Assembly (NCBI RefSeq): GCF_901827175.1
Contig: NZ_LR594662.1
Location: 5,456,001 to 5,520,000 of the forward strand
Length of the DNA: 64,000 nt
Reading direction: 5' to 3'
DNA from: Variovorax sp. RA8
GTDB lineage: Bacteria > Pseudomonadota > Gammaproteobacteria > Burkholderiales > Burkholderiaceae_C
This document shows, piece after piece, positions 47,993-57,820 of this stretch. The notes beneath the pieces are model-generated. The model did no database searches and was not told where the DNA came from. It saw nothing but the letters and a program-made list of their open reading frames with translations. The position numbers and the translations under genes were made by a program. Position 1 is the stretch's first letter. Each line of letters begins with the position of its first letter.

Positions 47993-48520
47993 TCAGGCGC
48001 CGATACTCAAAAATTGCGGTTGCTGCGACAGCGCCTGCAGGTTGATTTCCTGCCAGCGCTCACCGGTCGCGTCGGTGTAGGCGTGCCCCAGCCAGGCAGG
48101 GGCGTCGCCGTCCGGCGCCTCCGATGCGGTGAAGGCTTCCACGCCGCGCAGACCCACCAAGCGGTCGATCAGCAGCGCGCAGTTGACTTCCAGCATTTCA
48201 TTGAGCGCCACCAAGCGCGACTGAGCGCGCGCCGCCTCGCTGCCAGCGGGGGCCTCTCCGGAAGCGAAGGTGGACAGTTGCACGATGCCGTACAAGCCGC
48301 CGCGCAAGTTGGCGACGCCCAGGAACCAGGGCTGTGCGTACGGCACCGCCTGCGGCGGGGTCCACGGAAAGATCTCGCCGGCATGCCCGAGCGGAAACAG
48401 GTACTTCGCTTCGCCCGCCTCCACGGCGAGCCAGGAGGCGGACACGCCCGAAGTGCGCGCCGCCTGCAGGCGACTGGCGAGCCGGGACTGGAAAGCGCGT
48501 AGAGCGTCGCGGTTGGCCAT
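47993..48520 (-). CDS. pilI: CheW-like adaptor PilI
   Basis: 175 residues from MANRDALRAF. A single CheW domain (VANLRGGLYGIVQLSTFA, EVNCALLIDRLVGLRG) couples PilJ to ChpA. The start is chosen at the Met that gives the family's usual N-terminus; no ribosome site precedes it, and a Met 18 codons upstream overlaps pilH. It lies 28 bases after the pilH stop and 41 bases before pilJ. Confidence 0.92.
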   Translation of the reverse strand: MANRDALRAFQSRLASRLQAARTSGVSASWLAVEAGEAKYLFPLGHAGEIFPWTPPQAVPYAQPWFLGVANLRGGLYGIVQLSTFASGEAPAGSEAARAQSRLVALNEMLEVNCALLIDRLVGLRGVEAFTASEAPDGDAPAWLGHAYTDATGERWQEINLQALSQQPQFLSIGA

Positions 48521-48548
48521 GTACGAGGAGGAAGAAAAAGCCTCGCGG

Positions 48549-48914
48549 TCAGGCCAGCGCGCTGATCTTGGCAATCAGCTCGGCCGCATTGACCGGCTTG
48601 ACGATGTAGTCGCGAGCGCCCTGCCGCATGCCCCAGAGCCGGTCGGTCTCCTGGTTCTTGCTGGTGCACATGATGATGGGCACCGACGCGTACTGCGGGT
48701 TGCGCGCGATCGCGCGTGTGAGCTGGAAGCCGTTCTGACCCGGCATCACGATGTCCATGAGGATCAGGTCGGGCTGCTCTTCCTCGAGGCGGCGCATGGC
48801 GTCCTCCGCGTTCTCGGCGGTCTTTACCGAGAAGCCGTTCTTCTGGAGAAGATCGGTCAGGAAGATCAACTCCGTCTTGGAGTCGTCGACCACGAGCACT
48901 TTGCGAATAGCCAT
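48549..48914 (-). CDS. pilH: Response regulator PilH
   Basis: 121 residues, a lone receiver domain: LVVDDSKTELIFL with the acidic pair, LILMDIVMPGQNG with the phospho-Asp, a Thr in IIMCTSKNQ, and YIVKPVNA with the conserved Lys. It accepts phosphate from ChpA and is thought to act as a phosphate sink or as the regulator of pilus retraction. Its ATG overlaps the last base of pilG. Confidence 0.94.
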   Translation of the reverse strand: MAIRKVLVVDDSKTELIFLTDLLQKNGFSVKTAENAEDAMRRLEEEQPDLILMDIVMPGQNGFQLTRAIARNPQYASVPIIMCTSKNQETDRLWGMRQGARDYIVKPVNAAELIAKISALA

Positions 48915-49312
48915 TACTGCACTTCCTGCGAAACGACGCCGAACTGCTGCACGGCCTGCAGCAGCTGGTCTTTGGTGAAGGGTTTGGTGAGGTAGTCCTG
49001 GGAGCCGACCATACGGCCGCGCGCCTTGTCGAATACGCCGTCCTTGGAGGACAGCATCACGACCGGCACACTGGAGAAGTGGGCGTTGCGCTTGATGATG
49101 GCGCAGGTCTGGTAGCCGTCGAGACGCGGCATGAGAATGTCGCAGAAGATCAGGTGCGGCTTGTGGTCGTTGACCTTCGACAGCGCATCGAAACCGTCCT
49201 CCGCCAGCAGCACCTCATGGCCGCCCTGCTTGAGGAAGATTTCGGCACTGCGCCGGATGGTGTTGCTGTCGTCGATGACGAGAACCTTGTAACCGGATCC
49301 ATTCGAGCTCAT
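48914..49312 (-). CDS. pilG: Response regulator PilG
   Basis: 132 residues from MSSNGSGYKV; AAAGGAG 8 bases upstream decides this start against an in-frame Met at 49366. Receiver motifs: VIDDSNTIRRSAE, LIFCDILMPRLDG (phospho-Asp), MLSSKDG and YLTKPFTKDQ. PilG promotes pilus extension in the Pil-Chp system. The first gene of the pilGHIJ-chpA block; rubA lies just upstream. Confidence 0.95.
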   Translation of the reverse strand: MSSNGSGYKVLVIDDSNTIRRSAEIFLKQGGHEVLLAEDGFDALSKVNDHKPHLIFCDILMPRLDGYQTCAIIKRNAHFSSVPVVMLSSKDGVFDKARGRMVGSQDYLTKPFTKDQLLQAVQQFGVVSQEVQ

Positions 49313-49389
49313 TCTCGCCGCTCCTTTGTGACACTCTAAGACCGAAACGCCCCTTATGGGGCGCAAGAAGCACGGCCCTGTGCCATGCT

Positions 49390-49560
49390 TCAGATTTCAA
49401 CCATCTCGAAGTCTTCCTTGCGCGCCCCGCATTCGGGACAGGTCCAATTCATCGGAACATCTGCCCATGCCGTGCCTGGCGCAATACCATCTTCGGGCAC
49501 CCCCACCGATTCGTCATAGATCCACCCGCAAATCAGGCACATCCAGGTTTTCGTGTTCAT
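49390..49560 (-). CDS. rubA: Rubredoxin
   Basis: 56 residues. Two Cys pairs hold the single iron: CLICGW and CPECGA, with the rubredoxin segments [13 protein letters not shown] and [14 protein letters not shown] between. Small soluble electron carrier. It lies 77 bases upstream of pilG on the same strand, a placement common in Burkholderiales, and is divergent from thiD. Confidence 0.95.
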   Translation of the reverse strand: MNTKTWMCLICGWIYDESVGVPEDGIAPGTAWADVPMNWTCPECGARKEDFEMVEI

Positions 49561-49669
49561 CGCAGCTTAAAGTCCCTGTTCATAGAATGCAACGATCGTA
49601 TCCAGACGTATCAAAAAATCGCGTGATAAGCGTCTCGGATACGCCACCATTTGGTAGGCCCTGCTGCAC

Positions 49670-50629
49670 ATGACAACTTACTTATTACCAATGGAGCAAG
49701 GCTACAAAGTGAGCGATCTTACCGACCCCACCAGCGACGAAGTCAGCGCGGAGAGCGAACCGACCCTGCCCTGCGTTCTGGTCTTCAACGCGAGCGATCC
49801 CAGCGGTGCCGGCGGCCTTGCCTGCGACGCGGTGGCCATTGCCTCGGTCGGCGCTCACATGCTGCCGGTCGTGACCGGTGCCTATGCGCGCGACACCTCC
49901 GAGATCTTCGACCACTTTCCCTTCGATGAGGAGGCCGTCGCCGAACAGGCGCGCACGATCCTGGAGGACGTGGAGGTCCAGCTGATCAAGGTGGGCTTCG
50001 TGGGCTCTCCGGAGAACCTGAGCACCGTGGCCGAGACCGCGACCGACTACCCCGAAGTACCCGTGGTCGCCTACATGCCCAACCTGTCCTGGTGGGAGGA
50101 CACGCAGATCGAGGCCTATCTCGACGCCTTCCGCGAGCTGGTGTTGCCGCAGACCACCGTGCTGGTCGGCAATCACAGCACGCTGTGGCGCTGGCTGCTG
50201 CCGGACTGGGCCGGCGAACGTCCGCCCAGCGCGCGCGACATCGCACGCGCTGCGGGCGAGATGGGCGTGCCCTACACGCTGGTGACGGGGATGGTGCTGC
50301 CCGACCAGTACTTCGACAACGTCCTGGCCTCCCCGCAATCCGTGCTCGCCAGCGAGAAGTACGAGCGGCTCGACGCCGTGTTCGCCGGCGCCGGCGACAC
50401 GCTCTCCGCCGCGCTGGCTGCACTCCTGGCCAGCGGCACCGACCTGGCCGCTGCCGCCACCGAGGCGCTGAGCTACATGGACCGCTGCCTGGATGCGGGT
50501 TTTCGCCCCGGCATGGGCCATGTATTGCCCGACCGGCTCTTCTGGGCCCAGCCCGAGGAGGAAGAGGAGAATGACGACCCCCTCTCACCCATTGATCTCG
50601 CCCTGCCGCCACACGACACCCGACACTAG
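49670..50629 (+). CDS. thiD: Hydroxymethylpyrimidine / phosphomethylpyrimidine kinase
   Basis: 319 residues. The ribokinase-like fold is shown by VLVFNASDPSGAGGLACDAVAI near the N-terminus and by the C-terminal anion hole FAGAGDTLSAALAALLASG. It phosphorylates HMP and HMP-P for thiamine synthesis. The start is uncertain: Met at 49670 or at 49691 (MEQGYKVSDL), neither with a good ribosome site. The protein is longer at the N-terminus than enteric ThiD and ends in an acidic tail. It precedes hemL, the usual neighbourhood in this group. Confidence 0.85.
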   Translation: MTTYLLPMEQGYKVSDLTDPTSDEVSAESEPTLPCVLVFNASDPSGAGGLACDAVAIASVGAHMLPVVTGAYARDTSEIFDHFPFDEEAVAEQARTILEDVEVQLIKVGFVGSPENLSTVAETATDYPEVPVVAYMPNLSWWEDTQIEAYLDAFRELVLPQTTVLVGNHSTLWRWLLPDWAGERPPSARDIARAAGEMGVPYTLVTGMVLPDQYFDNVLASPQSVLASEKYERLDAVFAGAGDTLSAALAALLASGTDLAAAATEALSYMDRCLDAGFRPGMGHVLPDRLFWAQPEEEEENDDPLSPIDLALPPHDTRH

Positions 50630-50638
50630 TTGAACTCG

Positions 50639-50722
50639 CCCCCAGGCTGGCTCATGTCGCGAGCCGCCCCCGCCGGGGGAGACATCAGCGGCCCGGCAGA
50701 GGTGGTTTCGCGGTGTCCCCCA
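50639..50722. repeat. Comamonadaceae-type intergenic repeat
   Basis: A C/G-rich segment with an internal CCCCC-GCC-GGGGG dyad and a tail GCGGCCCGGCA ... GCGGTGTCCCCC. I recall segments of this form scattered between genes in Comamonadaceae genomes. It lies between thiD and hemL. Identification is from memory and not verified by search. Confidence 0.4.
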
Positions 50723-50778
50723 ACGGGCCCGGCTCCGACGGGCGCGGGACGCACTCACTCAGAACTCGCTGACGCCCC

Positions 50779-52074
50779 ATGCAAAACACCGATCCCAACG
50801 ACACCCTCTTCGAGCGCGCCCGCGCCGTGATTCCTGGCGGCGTGAACTCGCCGGTACGCGCCTTCCGGGCCGTCGGCGGCACGCCGCGCTTCGTAAAGCG
50901 CGCCCAGGGCGCCTATTTCTGGGACGCGGCCGATCGACGCTACATCGACTACATCGGCTCCTGGGGCCCGATGATCCTGGGCCACGGCCACCCTGCGGTG
51001 GTCGAGGCGGTGCAGCGCGCCGTGACCGATGGCTTCTCCTTCGGCGCACCGACCGAGCGCGAGATCGAACTCGCCGAAGCCATGCTCGCGCTCGTGCCTT
51101 CGATGGAGATGGTGCGCCTCGTGAGTTCGGGTACCGAGGCCGCGATGAGCGCGCTGCGCCTGGCGCGCGGCGCCACGGGCCGCAAGTACATCATCAAGTT
51201 CGAGGGCTGCTACCACGGCCATGCCGATGCATTGCTGGTCAAGGCGGGCTCCGGCCTCGCGACCTTCGGCAACCCGACCTCGGCCGGCGTACCGCCCGAG
51301 GTGGTGCAGCACACGCTGGTGCTCGAATACAACAACCTCGCGCAGTTGGAGGAGGCCTTCACGCTTCACGGCCACGAGATCGCGGCCCTGATGATCGAGG
51401 CCATCGCGGGCAACATGAACTTCGTGCGCGCGAGTGCGGCTTTCGCGCAGCGCTGCCGCGAGCTATGTACGCAGCATGGCGCGCTACTGGTGTTCGACGA
51501 AGTCATGACCGGCTTCCGCGTGGGCCTGCACGGCGCCCAGGGCGTGCTGGGGGTGCGGCCCGACCTCACGGTGCTGGGCAAGGTCATCGGCGGCGGCATG
51601 CCGCTCGCGGCCTTCGGCGGCCCGCGCGCGATCATGGAGCAGCTGGCGCCGCTGGGCCCGGTCTACCAGGCCGGCACGCTCTCGGGCAACCCGGTGGCCA
51701 CGGCCTGCGGCCTCGCCACGCTGAAGGAGGTGGCACGGCCAGGCTTCTTCGACGCGCTGTCACGAAAGACCCGCACGCTGGTCGACGGCCTGAAGGCGGC
51801 GGCGCAGGCGGAAGGCGTCCCCTTCAGCGCCGACAGCGAAGGCGGCATGTTCGGCTTCTTCCTGCTCGAGCAACTTCCGCAGAACTACACCCAGGTCATG
51901 GTCACGGACAGCGCAAGATTCAACACGCTCTTCCACGGGCTCCTGGCACGCGGCGTCTACATCGCGCCGGCGCTCTATGAGGCGGGCTTCGTGAGCGCGG
52001 CCCACAGTGACGAGGATCTCGCAGCCACCATCGAGGCAGCACGCGCCATCTTCAAGACCTTGCCGCGCGCATGA
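50779..52074 (+). CDS. hemL: Glutamate-1-semialdehyde 2,1-aminomutase
   Basis: 431 residues. A PLP enzyme that makes 5-aminolevulinate for heme. Motifs: [13 protein letters not shown] at the start, [40 protein letters not shown] and [16 protein letters not shown] with the PLP lysine. Length is normal for the family. Transcribed alone, about 150 bases after thiD. Confidence 0.97.
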   Translation: MQNTDPNDTLFERARAVIPGGVNSPVRAFRAVGGTPRFVKRAQGAYFWDAADRRYIDYIGSWGPMILGHGHPAVVEAVQRAVTDGFSFGAPTEREIELAEAMLALVPSMEMVRLVSSGTEAAMSALRLARGATGRKYIIKFEGCYHGHADALLVKAGSGLATFGNPTSAGVPPEVVQHTLVLEYNNLAQLEEAFTLHGHEIAALMIEAIAGNMNFVRASAAFAQRCRELCTQHGALLVFDEVMTGFRVGLHGAQGVLGVRPDLTVLGKVIGGGMPLAAFGGPRAIMEQLAPLGPVYQAGTLSGNPVATACGLATLKEVARPGFFDALSRKTRTLVDGLKAAAQAEGVPFSADSEGGMFGFFLLEQLPQNYTQVMVTDSARFNTLFHGLLARGVYIAPALYEAGFVSAAHSDEDLAATIEAARAIFKTLPRA

Positions 52075-52111
52075 CCTCCAGCTGAAGTACCGCTGCTCTG
52101 ATTGAGTCCGC

Positions 52112-53689
52112 TCAGTGCCGGAAATGGCGAACGCCTGAGAACACCATTGCCACGCCGCGCTCGTCCGCGGCATCGATCACCTCTTGATCGCGCATCGAAC
52201 CGCCGGGCTGGATCACGCAGCCCGCCCCGGCATCGACTACCACGTCCAATCCGTCGCGGAACGGGAAGAAGGCATCGCTGGCCACCGCCGTGCCCGACAG
52301 CGACAGGCCCGCGTGCTGCGCCTTGATGCTCGCGATGCGCGCCGAATCGAGGCGGCTCATCTGACCCGCACCCACGCCCATGGTCATGCCGTCGGCGCAG
52401 AACACGATGGCGTTGCTCTTGACGTACTTCGCGACCTTCCAGGCGAACAGAAGATCCTGCAACTGCTGCGGCGTTGGCTGCTTCTTCGTCACCACCTTGA
52501 GCTCGTCGATCGACAGCTCGCGGTTGTCCGCCGTCTGCATGAGCAACCCGGAGCCGATACGCTTGACGTCCACCAGGTTACGGCCTTGTTCCCAGGCCGT
52601 CTTGCCGCCCGGGGGTAGCGCGATCTCCAGGATGCGGACGTTGACCTTGCTCTTGAACACCTCCAGCGCCTCGGGCGCATAGCCGGGCGCCATCAGCACC
52701 TCGACGAACTGCTTGGACACAGCCTCCGCAGCGGCGCGGTCCAGCGGCCGGTTGAAGGCAATGATGCCGCCGAAGGCCGAGGTGGGGTCGGTCTTGAAGG
52801 CCTTGGCGTAGGCCTCGTGTGCGTCTTTTCCGATCGCCACGCCGCAGGGGTTCGCATGCTTGACGATCACGCAGGCCGGGGTATCGAAGCTCTTCACGCA
52901 TTCCCAGGCCGCGTCGGCGTCGGCGATGTTGTTGTAGCTGAGCTCCTTGCCCTGTAGCTGCTTCGCGCTGACCAGCGAACCGGGCGCCGGGTACAGGTCG
53001 CGATAGAAGGCGGCCTGCTGATGGGGGTTCTCGCCGTAGCGCAGGTCCTGCAGCTTGATGAACCGGCCGTTGCTCTGTGCCGGGAACAGCGCATGCGTGC
53101 CGTCGTCCTGCAGGCCCGAGAGATAGTCGCTGATCGCGCCGTCGTACTGGCTGATGCGGTTGAAGGCCGCTACCGAGAACGCGAACTTCGTCTTCTGGCT
53201 GAGCTGGCCTTCGGCCTTCAGTTCGGCAAGCGCCTGCGAATATTGCGAGGCGTCCGTCAGAACGCCCACGTCCTTCCAGTTCTTCGCGGCGCTGCGCACC
53301 ATGGCAGGCCCGCCGATGTCGATGTTCTCGATCGCGTCCTCGAGCGTGCAGCCAGGCTTGGCGACAGTGGCCTCGAAGGGATAGAGATTGACCACCAGCA
53401 GATCGATGGTGTCGATGCCCTGCTGCGCGAGCGCCGCCATGTGGGCGGGCACATCGCGACGCGCCAGCAGGCCACCGTGCACCTTGGGGTGTAGTGTCTT
53501 CACCCGGCCGTCGAGCATCTCGGGAAAGCCGGTGAGCTCTGCCACCTCGGTGACGGGCAGGCCGGCATCGGCCAGCAACTTGGCGGTGCCGCCGGTGGAC
53601 AGCAGCCGGATGTCCAGCGCATGCAGGGCTTGCGCGAATTCGAGGATGCCGGTCTTGTCGGAGACGGAAATCAGTGCAGTCAGTGCCAT
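52112..53689 (-). CDS. purH: Bifunctional AICAR formyltransferase / IMP cyclohydrolase
   Basis: 525 residues. The N-terminal IMP cyclohydrolase ([15 protein letters not shown], then [18 protein letters not shown] [13 protein letters not shown]) is followed by the AICAR transformylase with [21 protein letters not shown] and the C-terminal [14 protein letters not shown]. Last two steps of IMP synthesis. It starts 4 bases after the fis stop in the leftward dusB-fis-purH unit. Convergent with hemL. Confidence 0.97.
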   Translation of the reverse strand: MALTALISVSDKTGILEFAQALHALDIRLLSTGGTAKLLADAGLPVTEVAELTGFPEMLDGRVKTLHPKVHGGLLARRDVPAHMAALAQQGIDTIDLLVVNLYPFEATVAKPGCTLEDAIENIDIGGPAMVRSAAKNWKDVGVLTDASQYSQALAELKAEGQLSQKTKFAFSVAAFNRISQYDGAISDYLSGLQDDGTHALFPAQSNGRFIKLQDLRYGENPHQQAAFYRDLYPAPGSLVSAKQLQGKELSYNNIADADAAWECVKSFDTPACVIVKHANPCGVAIGKDAHEAYAKAFKTDPTSAFGGIIAFNRPLDRAAAEAVSKQFVEVLMAPGYAPEALEVFKSKVNVRILEIALPPGGKTAWEQGRNLVDVKRIGSGLLMQTADNRELSIDELKVVTKKQPTPQQLQDLLFAWKVAKYVKSNAIVFCADGMTMGVGAGQMSRLDSARIASIKAQHAGLSLSGTAVASDAFFPFRDGLDVVVDAGAGCVIQPGGSMRDQEVIDAADERGVAMVFSGVRHFRH

Positions 53690-53693
53690 GTGG

Positions 53694-53930
53694 CTATTTC
53701 AGGAGTTTGTGTTCGACCAGCTTCTTGCGCAGCGTGTTGCGGTTCAGGCCCAGCCATTGAGCGGCCTTGGACTGGTTGCCCTCGGCCCGCGTCATCACGA
53801 CGTCGAGCAAGGGCTTCTCGACCACGCGCACCAGCATGTCGTACATGCCGTCGGGTTCGGTGCCACGCAGATCGCGGAAGTAGCTGTCCAGGCTGCTTCG
53901 CACGCAGTCTTCGATGTGTTTTTTGCTCAT
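53694..53930 (-). CDS. fis: Fis-family DNA-binding protein
   Basis: 78 residues. A helical N-terminus ([16 protein letters not shown]) and a C-terminal helix-turn-helix ([20 protein letters not shown]), as in Fis. It is a nucleoid-associated protein acting on rRNA and other promoters. It follows dusB by 30 bases, the classic dusB-fis arrangement. It is shorter than E. coli Fis (98), as usual in betaproteobacteria. Confidence 0.94.
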   Translation of the reverse strand: MSKKHIEDCVRSSLDSYFRDLRGTEPDGMYDMLVRVVEKPLLDVVMTRAEGNQSKAAQWLGLNRNTLRKKLVEHKLLK

Positions 53931-53960
53931 GGCCCTCTGCTCTTCTTTTCGTTGTTCATT

Positions 53961-55019
53961 TCATGCCAACGCGTCCGCCTGCTCATCGCTGGGCGTTCGC
54001 GCGCTGCCGCCTTCGTTGGGCGGAATGCGGTCCATCTGCGCCGCCAGCACATCGAAGAAGTCCGCGACAGCGCGCCACTGCGCCTCGCAATCCTCGATGG
54101 CATTTATCTCGCTGCGGAACCGCTCGCCGCCCGGCAGGTCGCGCACGTACCAGCCAATGTGCTTGCGCGCGGTGCGCACGCCGCTGTAGTCGCCGTAGAG
54201 CGCGTAGTGCTGCTGCAGGTGGTCGAGCATCAGGCGCCGCACCTCGGCCACCAGCGGCGGGGCGAGATGCGTGCCGGTCCCGAGGAAGTGCGCGATCTCG
54301 CGAAAGATCCAGGGCCGCCCCTGCGCTGCGCGGCCGACCATCAGCGCATCGGCGCCAGTGAGCGCCAGCACATCGCGCGCCTTCTCGGGCGAGTCGATGT
54401 CGCCGTTGGCGGCCACCGGCACGCGCACCGCCGACTTGACCGCGGCGATGGTGTCGTACTCGGCCTCGCCCCTGTAGCCCTGCTCGCGCGTGCGGCCATG
54501 TACCGTGAGCATGCGTACGCCGGCATCTTCGAAGCGCCGTGCCAGCGCGACGGCGTTGCGGTGGTCTTCGTCCCAACCCGTGCGCATCTTGAGCGTGACC
54601 GGCACGCCGTGCGGCGCCGCAGCACGAACCACTGCTTCGACGATCTCGAGTGCCAGCGGCTCGTCGCGCATCAATGCGGAGCCGGCCCACTTGTTGCAGA
54701 CCTTCTTGGCCGGGCAGCCCATGTTGATGTCGATGATCTGCGCGCCACGCTCGATGTTGTACTGCGCGGCCTCGGCCATCATGGCGGCATCGGTGCCGGC
54801 GATCTGGACCGCAATGGGTCCCGGCTCGCCCTCATGGTTGGCGCGGCGCGAGGTCTTGAGCGAGTTCCACAGTTCTTTGCGCGAGGTAACCATCTCGCTC
54901 ACGGCATAACCGGCACCAAGTTCGCGGCACAACATGCGGAAAGGCCGGTCGGTCACGCCCGCCATGGGTGCGACGAACAGGCGGTTCTCCAGCACGATGT
55001 TGCCGATCTGCAGGGTCAT
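53961..55019 (-). CDS. dusB: tRNA-dihydrouridine synthase DusB
   Basis: 352 residues. A FMN-dependent TIM barrel: LFVAPMAGVTDRPFRML at the start, INMGCPAKKV with the catalytic Cys, VTLKMRTGWD, TVHGRTREQGY and VAANGDIDSPEKA. It reduces uridine in the D-loop of tRNA. First gene of the dusB-fis-purH operon; its leader may carry fis regulation, but no site was identified. The C-terminal extension is Pro/Ser-rich. Confidence 0.95.
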   Translation of the reverse strand: MTLQIGNIVLENRLFVAPMAGVTDRPFRMLCRELGAGYAVSEMVTSRKELWNSLKTSRRANHEGEPGPIAVQIAGTDAAMMAEAAQYNIERGAQIIDINMGCPAKKVCNKWAGSALMRDEPLALEIVEAVVRAAAPHGVPVTLKMRTGWDEDHRNAVALARRFEDAGVRMLTVHGRTREQGYRGEAEYDTIAAVKSAVRVPVAANGDIDSPEKARDVLALTGADALMVGRAAQGRPWIFREIAHFLGTGTHLAPPLVAEVRRLMLDHLQQHYALYGDYSGVRTARKHIGWYVRDLPGGERFRSEINAIEDCEAQWRAVADFFDVLAAQMDRIPPNEGGSARTPSDEQADALA

Positions 55020-55184
55020 GGAGGAAGTGGCGAGCGCCGGGGGCTGCTGAAAAATGAGGCACGATTGTAGCGGTGCCGCGAAGCGGCCGCTGCAACGATT
55101 TGCACTTTTGCCGGTGCGGTAGCCAACGCTTCGATCTATACGCTAGCCCCGCATATGGCCGCTTCTTTCTATACTGCGGCGCAC

Positions 55185-55655
55185 ATGCAAGCCTGGCTCG
55201 ACTCTTCACTTGCGCTTCTTGCGCTGCCTCAATTCGGGCTAAGCACGCTTTTCGTCGCCGCCTTCATATCGGCCACATTGCTGCCGGTCGGCTCGGAGCC
55301 AGCGCTCTTCGGCCTGCTCAAGCTCAACCCCGAATTGTTCTGGCCAGCCGTCGGCGTTGCCACAGCGGGCAACACGCTCGGCGGCATCGTGGATTGGTGG
55401 ATCGGCTACGGCGCGCACAAGGTGGCCGACAAGTACTCGCACTCCAAGCACCACATGCGCGTGCTGAACTGGCTCGAGAAGCTCGGTCCCAAGGCCTGCC
55501 TGCTGAGCTGGTTGCCGATCGTCGGCGACCCGCTCTGCGCCGTCGCGGGCTGGCTGCAGCTTTCCTTCTGGCCCTGCGTGATCTATATGGCGATCGGCAA
55601 GTTCGCGCGCTACGTCTCGATGACGGTGGCGCTGCTCTACATCTGGCCGAACTGA
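55185..55655 (+). CDS. yqaA: YqaA-family membrane protein (DedA-like)
   Basis: 156 residues from MQAWLDSSLA; Met at 55155 would add ten residues. Hydrophobic stretches (FGLSTLFVAAFISATLLPVGSE, GVATAGNTLGGIVDWWIGYG, WLPIVGDPLCAVAGWLQL) and the pair GNTLGG and the PIVGDPL motif are typical of YqaA, a SNARE-associated/DedA-related family linked to lipid flipping. Divergent from dusB, convergent with ychF. Confidence 0.85.
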   Translation: MQAWLDSSLALLALPQFGLSTLFVAAFISATLLPVGSEPALFGLLKLNPELFWPAVGVATAGNTLGGIVDWWIGYGAHKVADKYSHSKHHMRVLNWLEKLGPKACLLSWLPIVGDPLCAVAGWLQLSFWPCVIYMAIGKFARYVSMTVALLYIWPN

Positions 55656-55717
55656 GCCGCACGGGCGCTCAGCTCAGCAAGCCGCACGGCTGTCGAGGAA
55701 ATAGACAGTGATCCTGT

Positions 55718-56809
55718 TCAGGCGCTGAACAGGAAGTTCATCACGTCCCCATCCTTGACGACGTACTCCTTCCCTTCCGCCCGCATCTTTCCGGCATCCT
55801 TCGCGCCCTGCTCGCCCTTGTAGGCGATGTAGTCGGCGAACGAAATGGTCTGCGCGCGGATGTAGCCCTTCTCGAAGTCGGTATGAATCACACCGGCCGC
55901 CTGCGGGCCGGTGTCGCCGATGTGGATCGTCCAGGCGCGCACCTCCTTCACGCCGGCGGTGAAGTAGGTCTGCAGGCCCAGCAGCTTGTAGGCGGCGCGG
56001 ATCAAGCGGTTGAGGCCGGGCTCGTCCTGGCCAATCTCGGCGAGGAACATCTTCTTGTCCTCCTCGTCCATGTCGGCCAGTTCGGATTCGATCTTGGCGC
56101 TGATGGCGACCACCGGCGCGTCCTGGGCCGCCGCGTACTCGCGCAGCCGGTCCAGGAAGGGGTTGTTCTCGAACCCGTCCTCGGCCACGTTGCCGACGAA
56201 CATCGCAGGCTTCGCGGTGATGAGCGAGAACTGCTTGATCAGCGGCTTGTCTTCCTTGCTGAACTCGACCGTGCGCACCGGCTTGTTGTCGTTGAGCGCA
56301 GCCTGGCATTTCTCGAGCAGGGCCACCAGCTTGATGGCCTCCTTGTCGCCCGAGCGCGCGGTCTTGGTATGGCGCTGCAGTGCCTTCTCGACGGTGGCCA
56401 GGTCGGCCAGGCACAGCTCGGTCTGGATCACCTCGATGTCGGAGATGGGGTCGACCTTGCCGGCGACATGGACAACGTTGTCGTCCTCGAAGCAGCGCAC
56501 CACATTGACGATGGCGTCGGTTTCGCGGATGTGGGCCAGGAACTGGTTGCCCAGGCCTTCGCCCTTGCTGGCGCCGGCCACCAGGCCTGCGATGTCGACG
56601 AACTCGACGATGGCCGGCACGACGCGCTCCGGCTTCACGATCTCGGCCAGCTGGGCGAGCCGCGAATCGGGCACCTCGACGACGCCGACGTTGGGCTCGA
56701 TGGTGCAGAAGGGATAGTTCTCGGCCGCGATGCCAGCCTTGGTCAAGGCGTTGAAAAGGGTGGACTTGCCGACGTTGGGCAGGCCGACGATGCCGCACTG
56801 GAGACTCAT
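55718..56809 (-). CDS. ychF: Redox-regulated ATPase YchF
   Basis: 363 residues. OBG-family P-loop protein: [15 protein letters not shown] (G1), [17 protein letters not shown] (G3), a coiled-coil insertion, and a C-terminal TGS domain ([31 protein letters not shown]). It hydrolyses ATP rather than GTP and binds ribosomes. Length is the norm of 363. Transcribed leftward alone. Confidence 0.96.
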   Translation of the reverse strand: MSLQCGIVGLPNVGKSTLFNALTKAGIAAENYPFCTIEPNVGVVEVPDSRLAQLAEIVKPERVVPAIVEFVDIAGLVAGASKGEGLGNQFLAHIRETDAIVNVVRCFEDDNVVHVAGKVDPISDIEVIQTELCLADLATVEKALQRHTKTARSGDKEAIKLVALLEKCQAALNDNKPVRTVEFSKEDKPLIKQFSLITAKPAMFVGNVAEDGFENNPFLDRLREYAAAQDAPVVAISAKIESELADMDEEDKKMFLAEIGQDEPGLNRLIRAAYKLLGLQTYFTAGVKEVRAWTIHIGDTGPQAAGVIHTDFEKGYIRAQTISFADYIAYKGEQGAKDAGKMRAEGKEYVVKDGDVMNFLFSA

Positions 56810-56866
56810 GGCGGGACTTTCAGGATGCTTTGGGGAAGCGCGGATTTTAGGCGCGCCGCTTCACCC

Positions 56867-57751
56867 TCACTCGAAGCGCAGGTTGGCGCCGACCGGCTGC
56901 CCGCGCCGCAACATGTGCTCGATGCCCTCGAGCACGATCGCGTTCATGCCGAAAGTGATGGCGCCGGCGACGCGCGGATCGGCGCGGTAGGTCCGCAGCA
57001 TGTCGCCCACCTCGGGGCTGCTGTCGGCCGTGGCCGGGTCGATGTCGGGAATCGGGCAGCGCGTGCAGGGCTTCACCGGCTGCAGGCGTGCGTCGCCCTC
57101 GCCGGTGCGCACATGCAGCAGCTCCACACGGTCCTCGTCGTGCGCCTCGAGCCCGGCCAGCACGATGTTGGGGCGGAAGCGTTCGATGCCGACCGCCGCG
57201 TGGCCCCGCGCGGCGAGTCGCGCATTGAGTTCGCCCAGCGATCCCTCGCTCGCCACCAGCAGCGGATAGCCATCGGCAAACTGGTTCTGCGCCTCGATGC
57301 CGCCGGTCCACTTCAGGCTCGACAGCCGCTTGTGCTCGGGGTCGAAGCGCACCAGCCGCAGCTTCTGCGGACGACCGGGCTGCGACAGGAAGTCGCTGAA
57401 CCATTGGGCCGCGATGTCGCCCATGTCGTAAGCGGCCACTTCGTCATTCCAGACCCGCACGCGCACCGGCTGCTCGACCCGGTCGAACGCAATGTGCAGC
57501 GCCAGCATGCCGGGCGCGCGCAGCACCATCTCCGAGTGCTTCATCTGTGGACGGATCAGCGCCATGCGCGGCAGCTCGCGCTGGGTGACGAACTCGCCAT
57601 CGGCGTCGACCACCATCCAGGCGCGATCGAATTCCAGTCCGGTTTCGGTAAGCAGCGCCTCGGGCAGCTCGACGCCGGCGCAGGATTTGATCGGATAGAC
57701 GAAGAGGCGGGCGATGGTCGCCTGCAGGTCGAAATTGGACGGAGCGGTCAC
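56867..57751 (-). CDS. MOSC domain-containing protein
   Basis: 294 residues from a GTG start preceded by AAGGA; longer readings upstream run into the divergent gene's leader. The N-terminal MOSC beta barrel (IARLFVYPIKSCAGVELPEA, GLEFDRAWMVVD) and C-terminal MOSC domain (RFRPNIVLAG, KPCTRCPIPDIDP with the Cys expected to bind molybdenum cofactor) are clear. Family members reduce N-hydroxylated compounds (YcbX-like). The C-terminal ferredoxin domain of YcbX is absent. Confidence 0.9.
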   Translation of the reverse strand: MTAPSNFDLQATIARLFVYPIKSCAGVELPEALLTETGLEFDRAWMVVDADGEFVTQRELPRMALIRPQMKHSEMVLRAPGMLALHIAFDRVEQPVRVRVWNDEVAAYDMGDIAAQWFSDFLSQPGRPQKLRLVRFDPEHKRLSSLKWTGGIEAQNQFADGYPLLVASEGSLGELNARLAARGHAAVGIERFRPNIVLAGLEAHDEDRVELLHVRTGEGDARLQPVKPCTRCPIPDIDPATADSSPEVGDMLRTYRADPRVAGAITFGMNAIVLEGIEHMLRRGQPVGANLRFE

Positions 57752-57820
57752 GGGCGAATCCTTGGCTGAAGCGGGCGATTGTCCCGCACGTCGGCCGCAT
57801 CGGCCTCCTACAATGCCCCG